Positions 1 to 11,902 are shown, numbered from the stretch's first letter. The stretch: DNA of 64,000 bases from Synchiropus splendidus (GCF_027744825.2 NC_071349.1:4650001-4714000); one strand, 5' to 3'. Translations and numbers: made by a program. The notes: generated by a model from the letters alone, not told the origin.

Positions 1-305
1 CGTGAGATGCACAGCTCTGCAAAGAGGGACAACAGAACACTATGCACTCGGATATAACTCTGACGAGGCTAAAACAAAACTAAAGACGCTCGGTAGAGGT
101 AAAAACAAAACTCTAACCGAGGAAATAACTAGCACACAGGCTGATCTAAAGTAGCGATTAACACATACACTCGAGGAAGCTAACGCAGAGCGAATGACAG
201 GGAGCAAGCAATAGGAGAGCTAGAGTGAGAAGAGAGACAAAGGTGACAGAACGAGGAGATGAACGCAGAACAAAACAGAGATAAACAGGGTCACAAGTGA
301 ACAGA
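1..305. repeat. Purine-rich dispersed repeat, partial copy
   Basis: The plus strand is strongly purine-rich, with recurrent words such as 'ctcggat', 'aaacaaaac', 'cactcgagg' and 'agaacgaggag'. Stretches of the same style and word set recur at 10330-10776 and 37963-38647, so this is probably a truncated copy of a non-autonomous fish repeat family. No coding potential is visible. It ends near the AT-rich 3' side of the LINE that follows. The family name is not known to me. Confidence 0.4.
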
Positions 306-507
306 GAGAGAGACTTTGATTTTTCAAACGCACTTTATTTACATTTGTTATATAACAAAGTTCATAAAGAGTACAAGTTAAAATCAGTTCACATTAAAAT
401 CTGATTATTTTAAAAAGTGTGCAAAATGCAGTTTCTCATTAGCAATATTGCACAGTATATTTTTAAAACACCATATCGATTTAAAACCATTAAGATCATT
501 CACGTGT

Positions 508-946
508 TTATAAAACCTGTACTCCAGCCAAATCCTTGCCAAATTGCCTCGGCCTCCTGACCTTCCTGTTCTCCAGCTTGTTTTTCCTGCTTTTAGAAAT
601 TGCCACTTTTGCCTCTCCTGAAATAAAGTTTAACAGTTGGAATTTTTCTTTCGCACTGTACCCCGCTCCCATGATAAAAATTCCCTCAGTAAAATTTATA
701 TTAAAGAGACTAAACACATGTTTTAAAGGAGAGAAGAAAACCCTGAGTCTCTCACACTCTATAAAAGCATGATAAATAGTCTCTCGTTGGTGGCATAAAG
801 GGCTATCATTAAGGATTAATAACGGAGATAAAAGCATTATAAGCAATTGCACCGTGTAAAATTCTCCACTGGAGGTCACCTGTCTGTTTCCTTATGGGGG
901 GCTTATATAGTACCCTCCACTGTGGGCTACATCCATCTCCGAGTTT
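508..946 (-). pseudogene. LINE ORF2 C-terminal fragment (zf-RVT end)
   Basis: The minus-strand reading contains a zf-RVT-type segment with 'CHQRETIYHAFIECERL' followed by a conserved 'LLNFISGEAKVAI' stretch, the characteristic tail of ORF2 in Tx1/L1-like elements. Just upstream, 'GDLQWRILHGAIA'-type residues can be read in another frame at about 820-880, so a frameshift separates the two parts. In the intact family this cysteine/histidine region closes the ~1200-residue endonuclease/reverse transcriptase protein. Here only about 130 residues remain and the upstream neighbour is ORF1 sequence. The family assignment is firm; the exact subfamily is not. Confidence 0.75.
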
Positions 947-2334
947 CTAGGACCACACAGTGGAGGCTCTGATGCTCAGTCCGACCCTGTGGATGATCTT
1001 CACACAGTTGCTGTAGATGGTCTTCTCTGTTTTGTGTAGCGTGAGCTTGTCTCGCTCCATGACTTTTAAAAGGTGGCCGGCGTGTTCTCCAAGCCCTGGG
1101 CTCAGGACGATGTCTGGGAAGGGGTCTGCTGGGTCTGGGGCTTTTCTTTGTTCCTTATAGTCTTTGAGGAGGCGTTTTTTTCTTTCTCTGTGATCCTCCT
1201 GGCCCAAAGCTCCAGGATTCTCTGGGCGAGGTTTTATGAATTCTCCCCCATCTTCCTCCATCTGTTCGGTTACTGTGATTTGTGTTTGGTTACTTTCACT
1301 GTATCTGTCTGTCTGTCTTTTCTGTCTGTTCATTTTCTTCCCCTCCCACATCCACCAAAACACCATGTTGTGCACCCTGCTCCCCTTCATTTTTTTTTTT
1401 TTAATATTTTTTCATGATCACCCTCTTTCCTTCCTCCCAAAACCCGTTCAACCCCCAGTATCTCCCCTGTTTCTACCTGCTCCCTCCCTTCTGGCACTTG
1501 CGCTGCTATTTCACTTCCTCCTTTGTTCGCATCATCTGTGTTTATAATATCATTCACACCACTTTCATTCCCCTCCCGAATCAACCCCCCCGTTTTAGTC
1601 CCCATCACATTCACAACTTTCACCCATTCACCCGGTGTGTCACACTTACTCACCCCCTTATCCCGGTCGGACACAGCCACTGACATTCCCCGGAGTGTCC
1701 GGGGAGCCGCAACCGGCTGCCCGGATGAAGCGGCTCTCCCAGCGGCGGCCGGATCACCGGCTGAGCGGGCCACGTGTGTTGGACCAGGTGTGTTCGGCTC
1801 ACCACGGTTCGGACAGGAGCCCACCGTCTGTCCCTCCTCTCCGCAACCGAAACACTTCATCACCGCTGAACTGGCATAGATCGTGTAATTGTAATCCTCT
1901 ACTCTTACCAGGAATTGGAGGTTGAGCTCCTCTCCCCGGTTATTGAGTATCATGTATAGCTGTCTGCGGTGAGACACTACGTGTTTCAACAGCGGAGACT
2001 TGCATCCAGACAGGATCTTACGGACCGGTGACACCACTTTCTCATGTCTGGACAGCTCCTTGGTCAGACATTCATCAGTGATGAAGGGAGGGACGTTGGA
2101 TAGAACTATCTTTGAACCAGCCGTTGACGGCGACTCCACCACACGGTTCACCTTTTCCACCTGGTCCAGGAATATGACTACGCCACTGTTCATCCAAGCA
2201 GCCGATCTTATGCTGCTGTGCCCGACCTTCTCCCCCACACCCAGACTAATGTCCTCCACACCGCAGGGGAAAGTGGCAGTGACTTTAATTCTGTGTTTGC
2301 TGGTTAAAGATTTGAACTCCGTGCTAGACGATCA
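947..2334 (-). pseudogene. LINE ORF1 (RRM-like plus zinc knuckle), frameshifted
   Basis: ORF1 of Tx1/L1-like LINEs encodes an RNA-binding chaperone. The frame is open from 2334 (the first ATG at 2259 is internal) to 1387. It shows an RRM-like region and then a knuckle 'CFGCGEEGQTVGSC' of CCHC spacing in which the histidine position is Gln. At a run of A on the minus strand (about 1389-1401) the frame shifts, and 1390-947 continues as a charged C-terminal part rich in Glu, Lys and Arg. The 290-residue first part plus about 140 residues gives a roughly normal ORF1 size. Damage: missing N-terminus, altered knuckle histidine and the homopolymer frameshift. Confidence 0.65.
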
Positions 2335-3194
2335 TCTGGCAGCACGTGCTGGTTCTCCAGTTGTATAAATCTCTGCAAAGGCAATCAGTGGAATGAGAAC
2401 CAGCTGCGCTGCCATGAAGCTGGAGGGAGCAAACAGGAAAACAAGGAACCGGAACACAGGAAGTGACAAAGTAAAAGCACGAACCATGACATATACCAGC
2501 CTGTGCTCTAAAAGTGTCCTCAAAGGGCCACATATGTAGACTAAAAATTTTGTGCAAATTCTGACGGCCAAGGAAGAAAGAATATCAAGGTCATGGGAGT
2601 GTGAATGTTTTTCATTCCATATTACATAAACAGGTTTAATTTTGTTTCATTCAATCACCTACTTAAATGTCAGATAACAAATTAAAAAATGAATTAATAA
2701 ACCACCACAAGTTCTGGTGTCTCAAAGAAAAAATTGTACTCAACTAAATTTGCCATCATGTCAGCTGTGATTTAAATTTCATGTCTGCGTTGAACTAAAC
2801 AAGCAAATAATCTGTTCCCAGTGCAAAAACATTGATTACAAATTCAGCAGCGCTGTTCAACTGAGCATGGATTCACATATATTTTGACAGCAGAAGTGAA
2901 AGAGGACCAGGCTGAGCAAGTCTGAAAATCTGTCTTCCACGTCAGTGAGGAACAGGAAGTCCCATCATCAGAGTTGTTCCAGCTGCTTCCATTTTTTGTA
3001 AAGCCACACGCACACACGAAAAAATGGTGGCTATTTTCAAGTTTTAATACAACCTTATTAAAACTAAAGGTATTTTAATGTTTTCTTACGTAATATTAAA
3101 TTCAATTACATAACAATAAAATAAAACGATGAGCTGCTTAAATATTTTAATACGTTTTTTGTTGTAATTAATTCATCGCAGTTAGGTCCCACCA

Positions 3195-3195
<1 letters not shown>
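2335..3195. other. Intergenic, nothing recognised
   Basis: AT-rich sequence without a supported gene. Short open frames at 2324-2571 lack splice sites, motifs or neighbours that would support them. Confidence 0.5.
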
Positions 3196-3244
<49 letters not shown>

Positions 3245-3290
3245 TATATACACACACACACATAGAGAGACAGAGAGAGAGAGAAAGATA
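3196..3290. repeat. Compound microsatellite (TA)n-(CA)n-(GA)n
   Basis: A TA run changes to CA, back to a short TA/CA mix and then to GA. It is a simple sequence repeat directly visible in the bases. The open frames across it are artefacts. Confidence 0.98.
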
Positions 3291-4619
3291 TTTGGTAATG
3301 CCACTGAATATAGTCTGTCAATCAAAGTGAGAAAAACAATTTCAGGCTGAAGAGCTATTTAAAGGAATATTTTCTGTGTTGTGCAAATGAGTACTAGTCA
3401 GAATTAGCCAAAAATTGACTAGTTCTTGACTAATTCTTGTTAAATAAACTTGTGGAATTGACTCAGAATTTATGTGTGGAAAAACGGGTATGGGCATGCT
3501 TTGGTAAGCCGTGCTTCACAAGTTCAAGCAAACATGAGGAACAGGTTTAGAGAGGATCATAATTCCTGGTAAAAATGCAATGGGAGCAAATGATTTAGGT
3601 CATAAGGTCCGCAATAGAAATGTCTTTCAGTTTGCCTTATTTCTTTGATTTTTTTTTAGCATGTTCTATATGTATTTGTGACTGTGCGATCAGTCCAGTG
3701 GTCTGCCATGGATGTGCCTGTCCCAGTGAACCACACCTGGCTTGAATTAGCTGCACCATTTTATCCTGACTCAGCAATCGTCCAACCAATTACGGCAGGA
3801 CACACGGATCAAACAAGTTCAAGCTTTCTCAATGATCCTGCATTTATTTTTTCTCCTTCTGTGTCCTGCCCCCTCGGTCAAACGGGAGCATCTTCCATGA
3901 ATAGATTGTGATCGGTGCAGGTGACATGTTGCCACTTCTACTCTGTTTTGTGGATAATGTGATAAATACTCAGGGGTTGAAAAGACAGGCAGGATGGATT
4001 CTAAATAAGCTGCTTTTCTGCATGTTACCTGCTATGTGGTGTCCCTGTGGTGAAGAGCAGCATCCTGAGGGAAAGGTGAGTGAGCTGAGGCAAACTCTCA
4101 CTAATGAGCTGCTACTTTCCATTCCCTGAACTTCGATGACAGCTTGTAGTAGTTTGGTCCCAATAGAGGGTCCTTAGCACACCTGTTCAACCCTTCCCTG
4201 CACTCCCTTGTTGATCAAAGGGTTTTGTTTTCTACCTGTGCCAATGACCTTTGGGACGGCCGTGCACAAAAGACCACTTGGCGGCAGTCGGCCCACTTCT
4301 TGTTTGCAAGACAACACTGAACTCTCGCTAATTAGAACATGAGCTGATGGGTCGCCGGCGACAAACTGTGTTGTCAGGATCTGTGAAGCTGGAGGTTCAG
4401 GAACCAGTCTGAGTGCAGATGTGTCCAGTCTGTGTCCTGTCATTCAGTTCACGGGCAAATACATTTACACCAGCACTCACACTCAGATTTCCTAATAACG
4501 ATGACGAAAGCAAGAGTGTAATAGATTCATAAATATTTTAAATTCTTGTGAATTATTTGAATACAATATGCATGTAAATCAAATTTTTGAAAAACATAAA
4601 TGTTATCAGCATCCTAGTA
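3291..4619. other. Unrecognised, mostly unique-looking sequence
   Basis: No motif-bearing gene. The part at 4170-4445 is more GC-balanced, with an open minus-strand frame of 89 codons, but I recognise no family and see no splice framework. The block at 3360-3480 contains repeated 'gactagt'/'ctaattc' words typical of a decayed repeat. Confidence 0.4.
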
Positions 4620-4764
<145 letters not shown>

Positions 4765-4829
4765 CCACTTAAAATTCTAATGCATAAACATAATTTCTAA
4801 TACTGTGCATGCAAAACTTCTGTTACAGA

Positions 4830-6062
4830 AACCGGACACCATTACGCATCCGGTTTTGCCATGCAATCGATTGGCCAACAGATTCGGACACGCACTGAAT
4901 ATATGGACGAAATTTTTTCAGTCAAAATGCATTAGCAGAAATAATTTTTCATTTTCATTCTAAGCAGTATATTTTGGCACATACATAAAATGAAAAATCA
5001 AAAACCCAAACTAAATTTTCATGATTTTCTTCATAACTGCTTATTCTATGTTAAAGTTACAACGAAAAAGTCATTTGAGATTTCATTTTCAAATACTGTG
5101 GCAGCAAATAGTTCAAAGCAGCAAAATTCAATCTGAAATGTCATGTTCGAAAATGAAAAGGCATTAACACAAATGCTTTTAAATTTTCATATTGAAGCTG
5201 CATTTATGACTCATAAATAATAATAAAAAAACAATACTCAGAATTGTATTTTTGTTTTCTTCCTCATGACGGCTCATTCAGTAACATTATTAAAATTCAA
5301 AAGAAAATGACAATTAAGATTTGATTTTAAAAGGTTGGCAAAGCAAATAGTTACCATGACTGAATTCTCCATTCTGAAACTTAGATGGTTGTTATATATA
5401 CTTAGATGGTTTGTTTCATTTATGAACCAAGATATGCAGCATAATTTAAAAAATTAAACAGCACTTGTGGTACTTTACTTTTTTACTTTAATCCTTAATA
5501 ATTTTAGAATTTGACAATCTGAGGTGACTTTTGGTAACTATTCGCTGCGACATCTTTTCAAAATTAAATCTTAAATGTGTTTTTCTTTTTAATTTTAAAA
5601 TTCTTTTTTTATTTTTGCTTTTTCATTTTTGAATTTGACCATTCAAATTGGAATTTGGTACCGTTTTACTGATGCAACTTTTGAAAATGAAATCGTAATT
5701 GTCTTTTTCTTTTTAATTTTACGAATGTTACAGAATGAGCTGTTATGAGGAAGAAACGAAAATGCAATGAGAATTAGTTTTTATTTTTATTTATTGATGT
5801 TAATGCTTTTTCATTTTCAATTTTGACGTTTGAGATTGAATTTTGGCAACTATTTGAGTGAATCATAGAAGGACCTATTTGCTGGCACAGTATTTGAAAA
5901 TGAAATTTGAAATGACCTTTTCATTTTAATTTCAATTTTGACATAGAATGAGCAGTTACAAAAAAGAAAATGAAAATTTAGTATGGATAATTTATTTTGG
6001 ATTTTATTTAGGTTTATATGTCAAAACATGCAGTTTAGACTGGAAATGAAAAAGCATTTCTT
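4830..6062. repeat. AT-rich fold-back / inverted array
   Basis: Units of about 120-170 bases carrying words such as 'tttcattttcaaatactgtg', 'gcagcaaatagtt' and 'gaaaatgaaaagg' occur in plus orientation at about 4920-5160 and 5220-5400, and as reverse complements at about 5500-5610, 5630-5780 and 5800-6060 ('gctggcacagtatttgaaaa', 'ggcaactatttg'). The whole is an imperfect palindrome with its centre near 5430, expected to fold into a long hairpin. It has no coding capacity. It is most like a non-autonomous fold-back DNA element that was internally amplified; family unknown. Confidence 0.6.
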
Positions 6063-6196
6063 TTAATATGAGTCACAATTGCTTCCATACAAGTATAGTG
6101 GACACAACTGGAATACAATGGAACCCGGGTTACACAATTGCAATACGTCAAAGACAGTGTCACATTGAAGACTCATCGACTGAGTCGATGCTCGCG

Positions 6197-6276
<80 letters not shown>
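6197..6276. repeat. Poly(A) followed by (TA)n
   Basis: About 27 A then about 53 bases of TA. The A-run could be the tail of a retroposed element on the plus strand, but the sequence before it (6100-6196) is not one I recognise. Confidence 0.95.
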
Positions 6277-6280
<4 letters not shown>

Positions 6281-6379
6281 TTGACTGCATTGTCAAATTA
6301 GCCAATAGCCAACTAAAAGCAAATGATACAAAAATATAATAAAATATATACACCATTTAAAAAGGGAGGTATATGTGGT

Positions 6380-7420
6380 AGGGAAGTACGGATTAAAGAT
6401 AAAAGTGTCCAGAGGTAGGAGCAGTCTTCTGCTTCTCTCCTGCAGCTGCCCAATGTGGCGCCCAGCTTGTCCTTCAGTATCACAACTAACAAAAGGGCAA
6501 GTGCGTGCTTGTCATCCATCCATCAAGGCTCAACCCCAGAGGCCCAGTGTGGGGCCGTAATCCCTGGAAGTTCCCCTACAGTTGTTGCCATACAAACTGC
6601 ACCCCCACCATGTTTCCTTCTCTGCTGTTGTTTTCCCCTTTCCCTCTCCATGGCAGCGGGTGCTTGGACCATGAAGCGTGACCTGCCTACCGAGGAAGAG
6701 CTGCAGGGTGGGGCTCTGGGGCCACAGGTGAGCCATGGGCTCAATCTATTACCCCCCTACTCCTTGCCTCTCCTTCCACCTCCCCTGGGTGCCAACCTCA
6801 CCAGGCCTCCTCCACATGCCCAGCAGGCCAATCAAGCCATGTCTAGAGGGAGGAGGGAGGATAATAGAGGCACAAGCAGGCAAAGGCCCCATGTGGACCT
6901 CCCATCACTCTAAAATGCTCAGAGGACCTCTTTGGCCATCACCACCTTTAATTACCTCAATTGTCTTCATTAATTCATGGGGCTCCTTTACACCCTGTGG
7001 GTGGGTGGGGTTGGTGGTTCCTTGGCTGACAGACGCCGGGCCCCAACAACAGCAAGTGTGGCAGCAGGTGCCATAACAGCCGGGCTTGAAGCATCAGCTT
7101 GGTCGCAAGGGTCGCGTCCTACTGGGCAGCTTTAAGCGCTTAGAAGTCGAGGGTTTTGACACTTGAGGCCTTGCAGGGCCCTCGGGTCAGTTTACTGGGC
7201 CAGACCCTGATAGCCCTGGAGAGGAGGACTAATCCCTGCAGTGTGGCCAGCGTATTGAGGCTCAGCCTTGCACAGGCTCTATTAATTCAAGGCCCTCCAG
7301 GCCCTTACCTGGACAAAAGGCCCATCACAATATAAATTCACTTTGTCAGTGACATTGTCTTTATTATTCAATTTTGTTGCAACAGTGTGTTTAGTTGAAA
7401 TTCAAATGTTTTACCTTTTT
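6380..7420. promoter_or_regulatory. Candidate conserved noncoding (enhancer-like) segment
   Basis: This stretch differs from its surroundings: balanced to GC-rich composition, no repeat structure, and clusters of homeodomain-type sites ('tttaattacc', 'cattaattcatg', 'ggactaatccctg', 'attaattcaagg') with SOX-like words near 7350. Such composition is typical of conserved noncoding elements around developmental genes in fish. An exon-like block lies inside it at 6657-6727: pyrimidine tract and AG in front, 'CAG|GTGAGC' behind, and 23 open codons including TMKRDLPTEEELQGG. I cannot decide between an exon and regulatory DNA without alignment. The whole call is inference from composition. Confidence 0.3.
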
Positions 7421-7424
7421 AATC

Positions 7425-7497
7425 TATTCAACAATGAGTATTGACATGCTTTTCCTAGCCTCTCACCCGAGCTATCCAAAATAAATGGCTAAATTCT
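7425..7497. repeat. Fragment of short fish repeat (ttgacatgctttt... type)
   Basis: 'ttgacatgcttttcctagcc' followed by a degenerate 'taaccctaa'-like tract resembles the interior of the copies at 36262-36410 and 33440-33620. It is short and diverged. Confidence 0.35.
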
Positions 7498-10329
7498 ATT
7501 ATAATGATCTTGCTGTCTTGAACTCTTCGTGCTTTGAGGCTTAACCTCTACCCCCCATCTTTGTGGGGTCCGCTCATTGACATCGTGCTTTCTGCAGCCT
7601 CTGAGTTGATTCTCAGTTTGGTGACACCGGCTACAAACTGAAAAATGAAGCACTCCAAACTGTCCGATGCTCAAGGAAGAAAACAGAGGAAGAAGGATGA
7701 TTTATAACAGATAAAATAGTAATATATAACGTATGAGCGTTGATCAGAATTGTGATGAGTGACATGTATCGTTTGTTGTTCTGCTGAGCATGGTGCAGCT
7801 AGATTGATAAGTAGAGCTATTTTGACGATAGTGCATAATTTGTAGTTGTAAATTTGTCTGTATTGATATTTTATAATCAATTGGGCAGATGCACTTTTCG
7901 GCCCAGAAAGAAGAACCGACAATCTCTTATCAGTAGACAAAGGTGATAGCTCCATTTAGAGCTTAGTCCACACACAGACACAGTCGCTCACAAAATATTA
8001 CTGGGCCACCTTCACTGCTCTTAGCTGGTACCAGTCATATCTGACTGACAGTCTTCAGTCACCATAGAGAACTTCTCTAAAAGCAGCTACTGTCCCTTGT
8101 CCAAAAACATATCTTCTATAGCCCAGCATGCTATTAGACCCTTCACTTTCATTTGATCCTCACATTAAAAAAACAAAAAAAAAACTCCATTCCGCTTTCC
8201 TTCTGATAAAAATGGTCTCTTAAAACCAAATCCATCCACTCACGTGCGGTATTGGTATTCCTGCGTTCATATTCACCTGTCTAGACTCATGTAATTCTGT
8301 TTTCAGTGGCATCAGTCTTCGCGGTTCAGAACTCCACCCCAACGCTTTGTGAACCGTCTTCTAAAAATGTTTTATAAACTAAGCTTAAAATTATAATAAC
8401 AATTTCCCGCAGCATGTAACACATTAACCATTAACACATGACAACACAGTGAAGTTTTTGTCAAACGTAAAACACATTGTCCATCAAGGTACACTGGCTT
8501 ATATACAGTACAACCTAATGGCTGCAAAAGCAAGGTCTTTGAGGTGCACATGCAGAGGTGTCTTAGTTAAGAGTCGGTTTACTTGAATTGTCCCCTCTTT
8601 TCTCCTGTCAAAGTCCAACGTGATTGATCCCAGTGTATGTGTACGACACTGAGCAATAGGGGATGGGCGGGGCAGCGGAGTTGTTTGTGCGCAGGAGAGC
8701 AAAACAAGAGTGACTGGAAACCTGCAGGTTCAGAGCCAACACAACAGTAAATTGTAGAAATTCATAAAAATGTAACAGTGTACTGAATTTTCACTGCATT
8801 CTATAATGATTCTATAAATACAGATTTAATAAATACATACAGGATAAAGACAGAGGATTTTATTTCCACTATTATTTATTTTTTTATTGATCGACTCGAT
8901 CAATCAATAACTCGTTCGATTGACTCCATGTCTAGCAGTTAAATGCTGATCATTATTTAAAAACCTTTATGAACTGCTACAGCGAAATGCTTGCATGCTG
9001 CTATAGGGGGCGCCACTGCTATACACCAAGTCTCTTCGCAGCAATTCTCATAATACAAGCTGAGATCAAATCTTCTGCTGCCCCTGTTGCTGCAAAGAGG
9101 GCACAGTAACTGCAGCCTTGCGAACGTTACCTCCAAAACGGACAACATACACACACGATGACTATTATTATTATCATTATTGATAAATTATAAACAGATT
9201 TGGATTAGTATTTTTTATTTTTTTATTTTTCCTGGGAATATGTGAAATGGGACATGGTACAAACAGTTTAATTTTGGGAATGATCTGGATCACCGTGTGG
9301 ACTCAGGACTTTCTACTTTATAAACAGTGTATAGGTGACAACATGTGTTTGACTCCTTGGGCATGCCAGCCTTGGTGAGTACAGAAATAACTCCGTTTTG
9401 AGAGCAAATGGCACTTGAATCATTTCGGTTGTTCCAACAGGAACCATCCTCATGCCTCCGCTACTCGTGAAAGCTGACACCTAAAAAAAAATGGCTTTCA
9501 GAAAAGAAGATTGAGAGGACATTTGGTCATTATTGTAGTTTTAAACTACTACTACTTTGCATATAGTAGACTTGAAATAAGAATTAATAAAAAACAAATA
9601 TATGGTAACTGTGAGAGAGGCAGTTAGGGAATAAGCATAGGCTTCCTCCCATTTGTCAATGTTTACAATGGGTGACTCTTGTGCAACTCCTTGAATGTAT
9701 GAGAGGAAAAAAAATGTTTATAGTCCACATGGCACTGACAATGAAAACAGAAGTTGTGTTATGACCAGAATTTGATGTGAAAATCACTTCAGTGCTGTGC
9801 CGCTTCCCCCTTGCTCTGTGGCTCTTAACATTTCAAGCAGGAAGCCCCTGTTTGCTCCTATGGTGTCACTAAAGCCTTGATATTCAGAGGAAAGCTGGGA
9901 TTGAGACTCTGTCCTTAAATAATTTGAGCAATGATAACTGGTTACATTAGAGGGTGATGACTCCACCATTGTTTTGTCATTGCATGTAGTGTTTTATGGT
10001 ATTTATGGTTCTTTGACAGGAGTTGGATCTTGAGAAGTCGTTCCCTGAAACACAAATTCTCACTCCCATGGCGTGATATATTGGTTAAGTGGATTTTAGT
10101 GCCCTATGCTGATGCAGTCTACAGAACACTTTGACAATGCATACACATTTTTCTTTAGTAAATTTGATGAGTACGACTTGCACCTGGTTCTGCTGGACTT
10201 TTCGATGACAAATAAATATCTAAGCGATGATCACATGGTTTTCACATGAAAAGTGTTTTTGCACTGTGCTGCTCTGCTTCTAATTACTATAGAATGAAAA
10301 TAAATACACAGAGGACTCACACCAAACAA
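7498..10329. other. Intergenic, no gene recognised
   Basis: Nearly 2.9 kb of AT-rich sequence with only short unsupported open frames (for example 7671-7955, 8499-8702 and 8957-9154 on the minus strand). None shows a recognisable domain or plausible exon borders in series. No tRNA-like or rRNA sequence was noticed. Confidence 0.5.
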
Positions 10330-10776
10330 GCACTGCACCTGTCAGGTTTGCCTAAGAAGTGACCCAAGTGCAGATGATTGCAGGCTGACAGAAGGCACAG
10401 ACAACGAGATTAAATTAAGAAATTTAATACGAGACAGATTACAATATATGCAGAAGACGAAGACAGCAACTGAAGACGCTGGAGACAAAACACGAACCAG
10501 GAGGTACGCAAAGGAACTGGGAAAAATCTGTAACAAAGGAAAGGTGAATTAATTTCAACCTTGAAATAACTGGCAGAACACAAACACGCTCGGATACAAA
10601 CTCACGAGGTCCAGATCAACTAAAAGCGCTACGTGGAGGAGAAACACTCAAACTCACTCGAAGGGAAAAAGATTAAGACAAACGTAAAATGAGAAGTGAT
10701 ATTAAAAGACTCACATGAGGTCAAACTTACAAATTTAGGGAGACAGGAACAGAAGCAGAGCGAGGAGGAGAAAAAT
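10330..10776. repeat. Purine-rich dispersed repeat, second copy
   Basis: It begins 'cctgtcaggtttgcc' and 'agtgacccaagtgcag' and continues as purine-rich DNA ('aacacgctcggatac', 'cactcgaaggg') like positions 1-305 and 37963-38647. The expected right end is absent because the DIRS-like element begins at 10777, so the DIRS element probably inserted into, or recombined with, this copy. Confidence 0.5.
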
Positions 10777-11064
10777 GATGGTTACTCATGTAACCCAGTT
10801 TCTATGAATATGTGCATGGCCCTCTAACGGCCTTCGCTATTGGTTAATCCACATTGAGGCACTGGCCTCGGCCTGAGACTTCGTTTGATTGGCTCCACCA
10901 CGTATAACTCTCCCCTGCTCCCGCCGCTCTGCTCCTTTTGGATCTCAGTGGAAACAGGCTTGCAGGAGGGCTACGCACATATTCATAGAACCTGGGTTAT
11001 GTGAGTAACCATCATTTCTATTTCATATGTGCTCCGCCCTCTAACGGCCTTCGCTATTGGTTAA
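10777..11064. repeat. DIRS terminal repeats: 39-base inverted pair and 29-base direct pair
   Basis: The arms at 10777-10815 and 10975-11013 are reverse complements apart from three mismatches (core 'ggttactcatgtaacccag'). The direct copies at 10819-10847 and 11036-11064 are identical over 29 bases. The interleaved arrangement of inverted and direct copies, about 216 bases apart for the direct pair, is clear by eye. Confidence 0.9.
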
Positions 11065-11140
11065 AAACCATGGTGAAGGCCGTAGGGATTAGTTTCCTCC
11101 CAGCTTGGCCTCACAGGAGACCAGTCAAGGAAAAACCAAT

Positions 11141-11785
11141 TCAACGACCAGAGGGTCCAGCCATGGTCGAAGATCCCCGCACAGACAAAACAGTGTGAGC
11201 CACTGAAGTGTCCGTCATGTCTCTTAGATAGTTCTGAGCAAAGGTTGAAGCAGATGACCAAGAAGCAGCTTGACAGATGTCTTCCATGGAAGCACCTCCA
11301 AAAAGCGCAGCAGAAGAGGAAATGGCCCTAGTTGAATGAGCTCTGAGGCCCTCCGGGGCCACAGAGCCTTCAGCATTGGATGCAGAAATGGCCATACAAA
11401 CCCAGTGGGCAAGACGCTGTGACGTGACAGCTTTGCCCTTCAGGTTTCCTCCATAGCAGACAAACAGACTATCAGTCAGACGAAAGTCATTTGTCCTGTC
11501 AACATAGCAGGCTTGGGCCCACACCGGACATAACCGGTGCATCCTAGTCTCCTGATCAGTCTGATGAGGTGGGGAATAAAAAGCCCTCAACATCAGGACT
11601 TGAGACCGATAAGAAGTCGTAATGACCTTCGGTCTGAAAGCCGGGTTTGGATGAAGAGTCACAGAAGTCCGACCTTCACCAAACAACATACACCGTGAGC
11701 TCAGTGACAAGGCTGTCAGATCACTCACTCTCTTACCTGAAGCTAAGGCCAGAAGAAGAGCTGTCTTCAAGGACAGTATTTCCAA
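11141..11785 (-). pseudogene. Tyrosine recombinase, catalytic domain (DIRS-like)
   Basis: This 214-codon open frame has the layout of a phage-integrase-type catalytic domain: first Arg at residue 19 (ASGKRVSDL), the H-x-x-R box at 150-153 (GLRAHSTRA), a Trp-containing segment at about 176, and the nucleophile Tyr at 186 (FAQNYLRD). These enzymes join the circular cDNA to the chromosome through a 3'-phosphotyrosine link. All four signature residues can be seen, so this piece is well preserved. The N-terminal core-binding part lies upstream in another frame (11903-12139), so the gene as a whole is frameshifted. Alternative: a Crypton enzyme, but the terminal repeats and residue pattern fit DIRS better. 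Confidence 0.8.
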
Positions 11786-11902
11786 CGAAGCGGCCGCCAG
11801 CGGTTAGAACCACCTGCGAACTCCAGGACGGAATTAGGCTCCTGGCCAGAGGCCTAATGCACTGAGCACCAAGAAGAAACCTCTAAATGATCGGGTGACT
11901 CC

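Larger units (their letters stand above)
306..2334 (-). mobile_element. Tx1/L1-like LINE, internally deleted
   Basis: Read on the minus strand the order is ORF1 (2334 down to about 947) followed directly by only the last part of ORF2 (946-508) and an AT-rich 3' region (507-306). The 5' edge near 2334 lacks a 5' UTR and has an in-frame stop just upstream, so the copy is also 5' truncated. The endonuclease and reverse transcriptase of ORF2 are missing, which means the copy cannot retrotranspose. The two coding parts are given separately. Confidence 0.75.

Noticed and set aside
508..772. Plus-strand hydrophobic frame at 536-772
   Set aside because: Antisense shadow of the LINE ORF2 end on the minus strand.
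1073..1925. Several plus-strand frames over the LINE ORF1
   Set aside because: Antisense shadows. The minus strand has the zinc knuckle and the family signature.
6063..6301. Frames through poly(A)/(TA)n
   Set aside because: Simple repeat artefact.
6657..6727. Firm call of a host-gene exon
   Set aside because: Single isolated block, no partner exons and no recognised protein; kept only as a possibility within a regulatory candidate.
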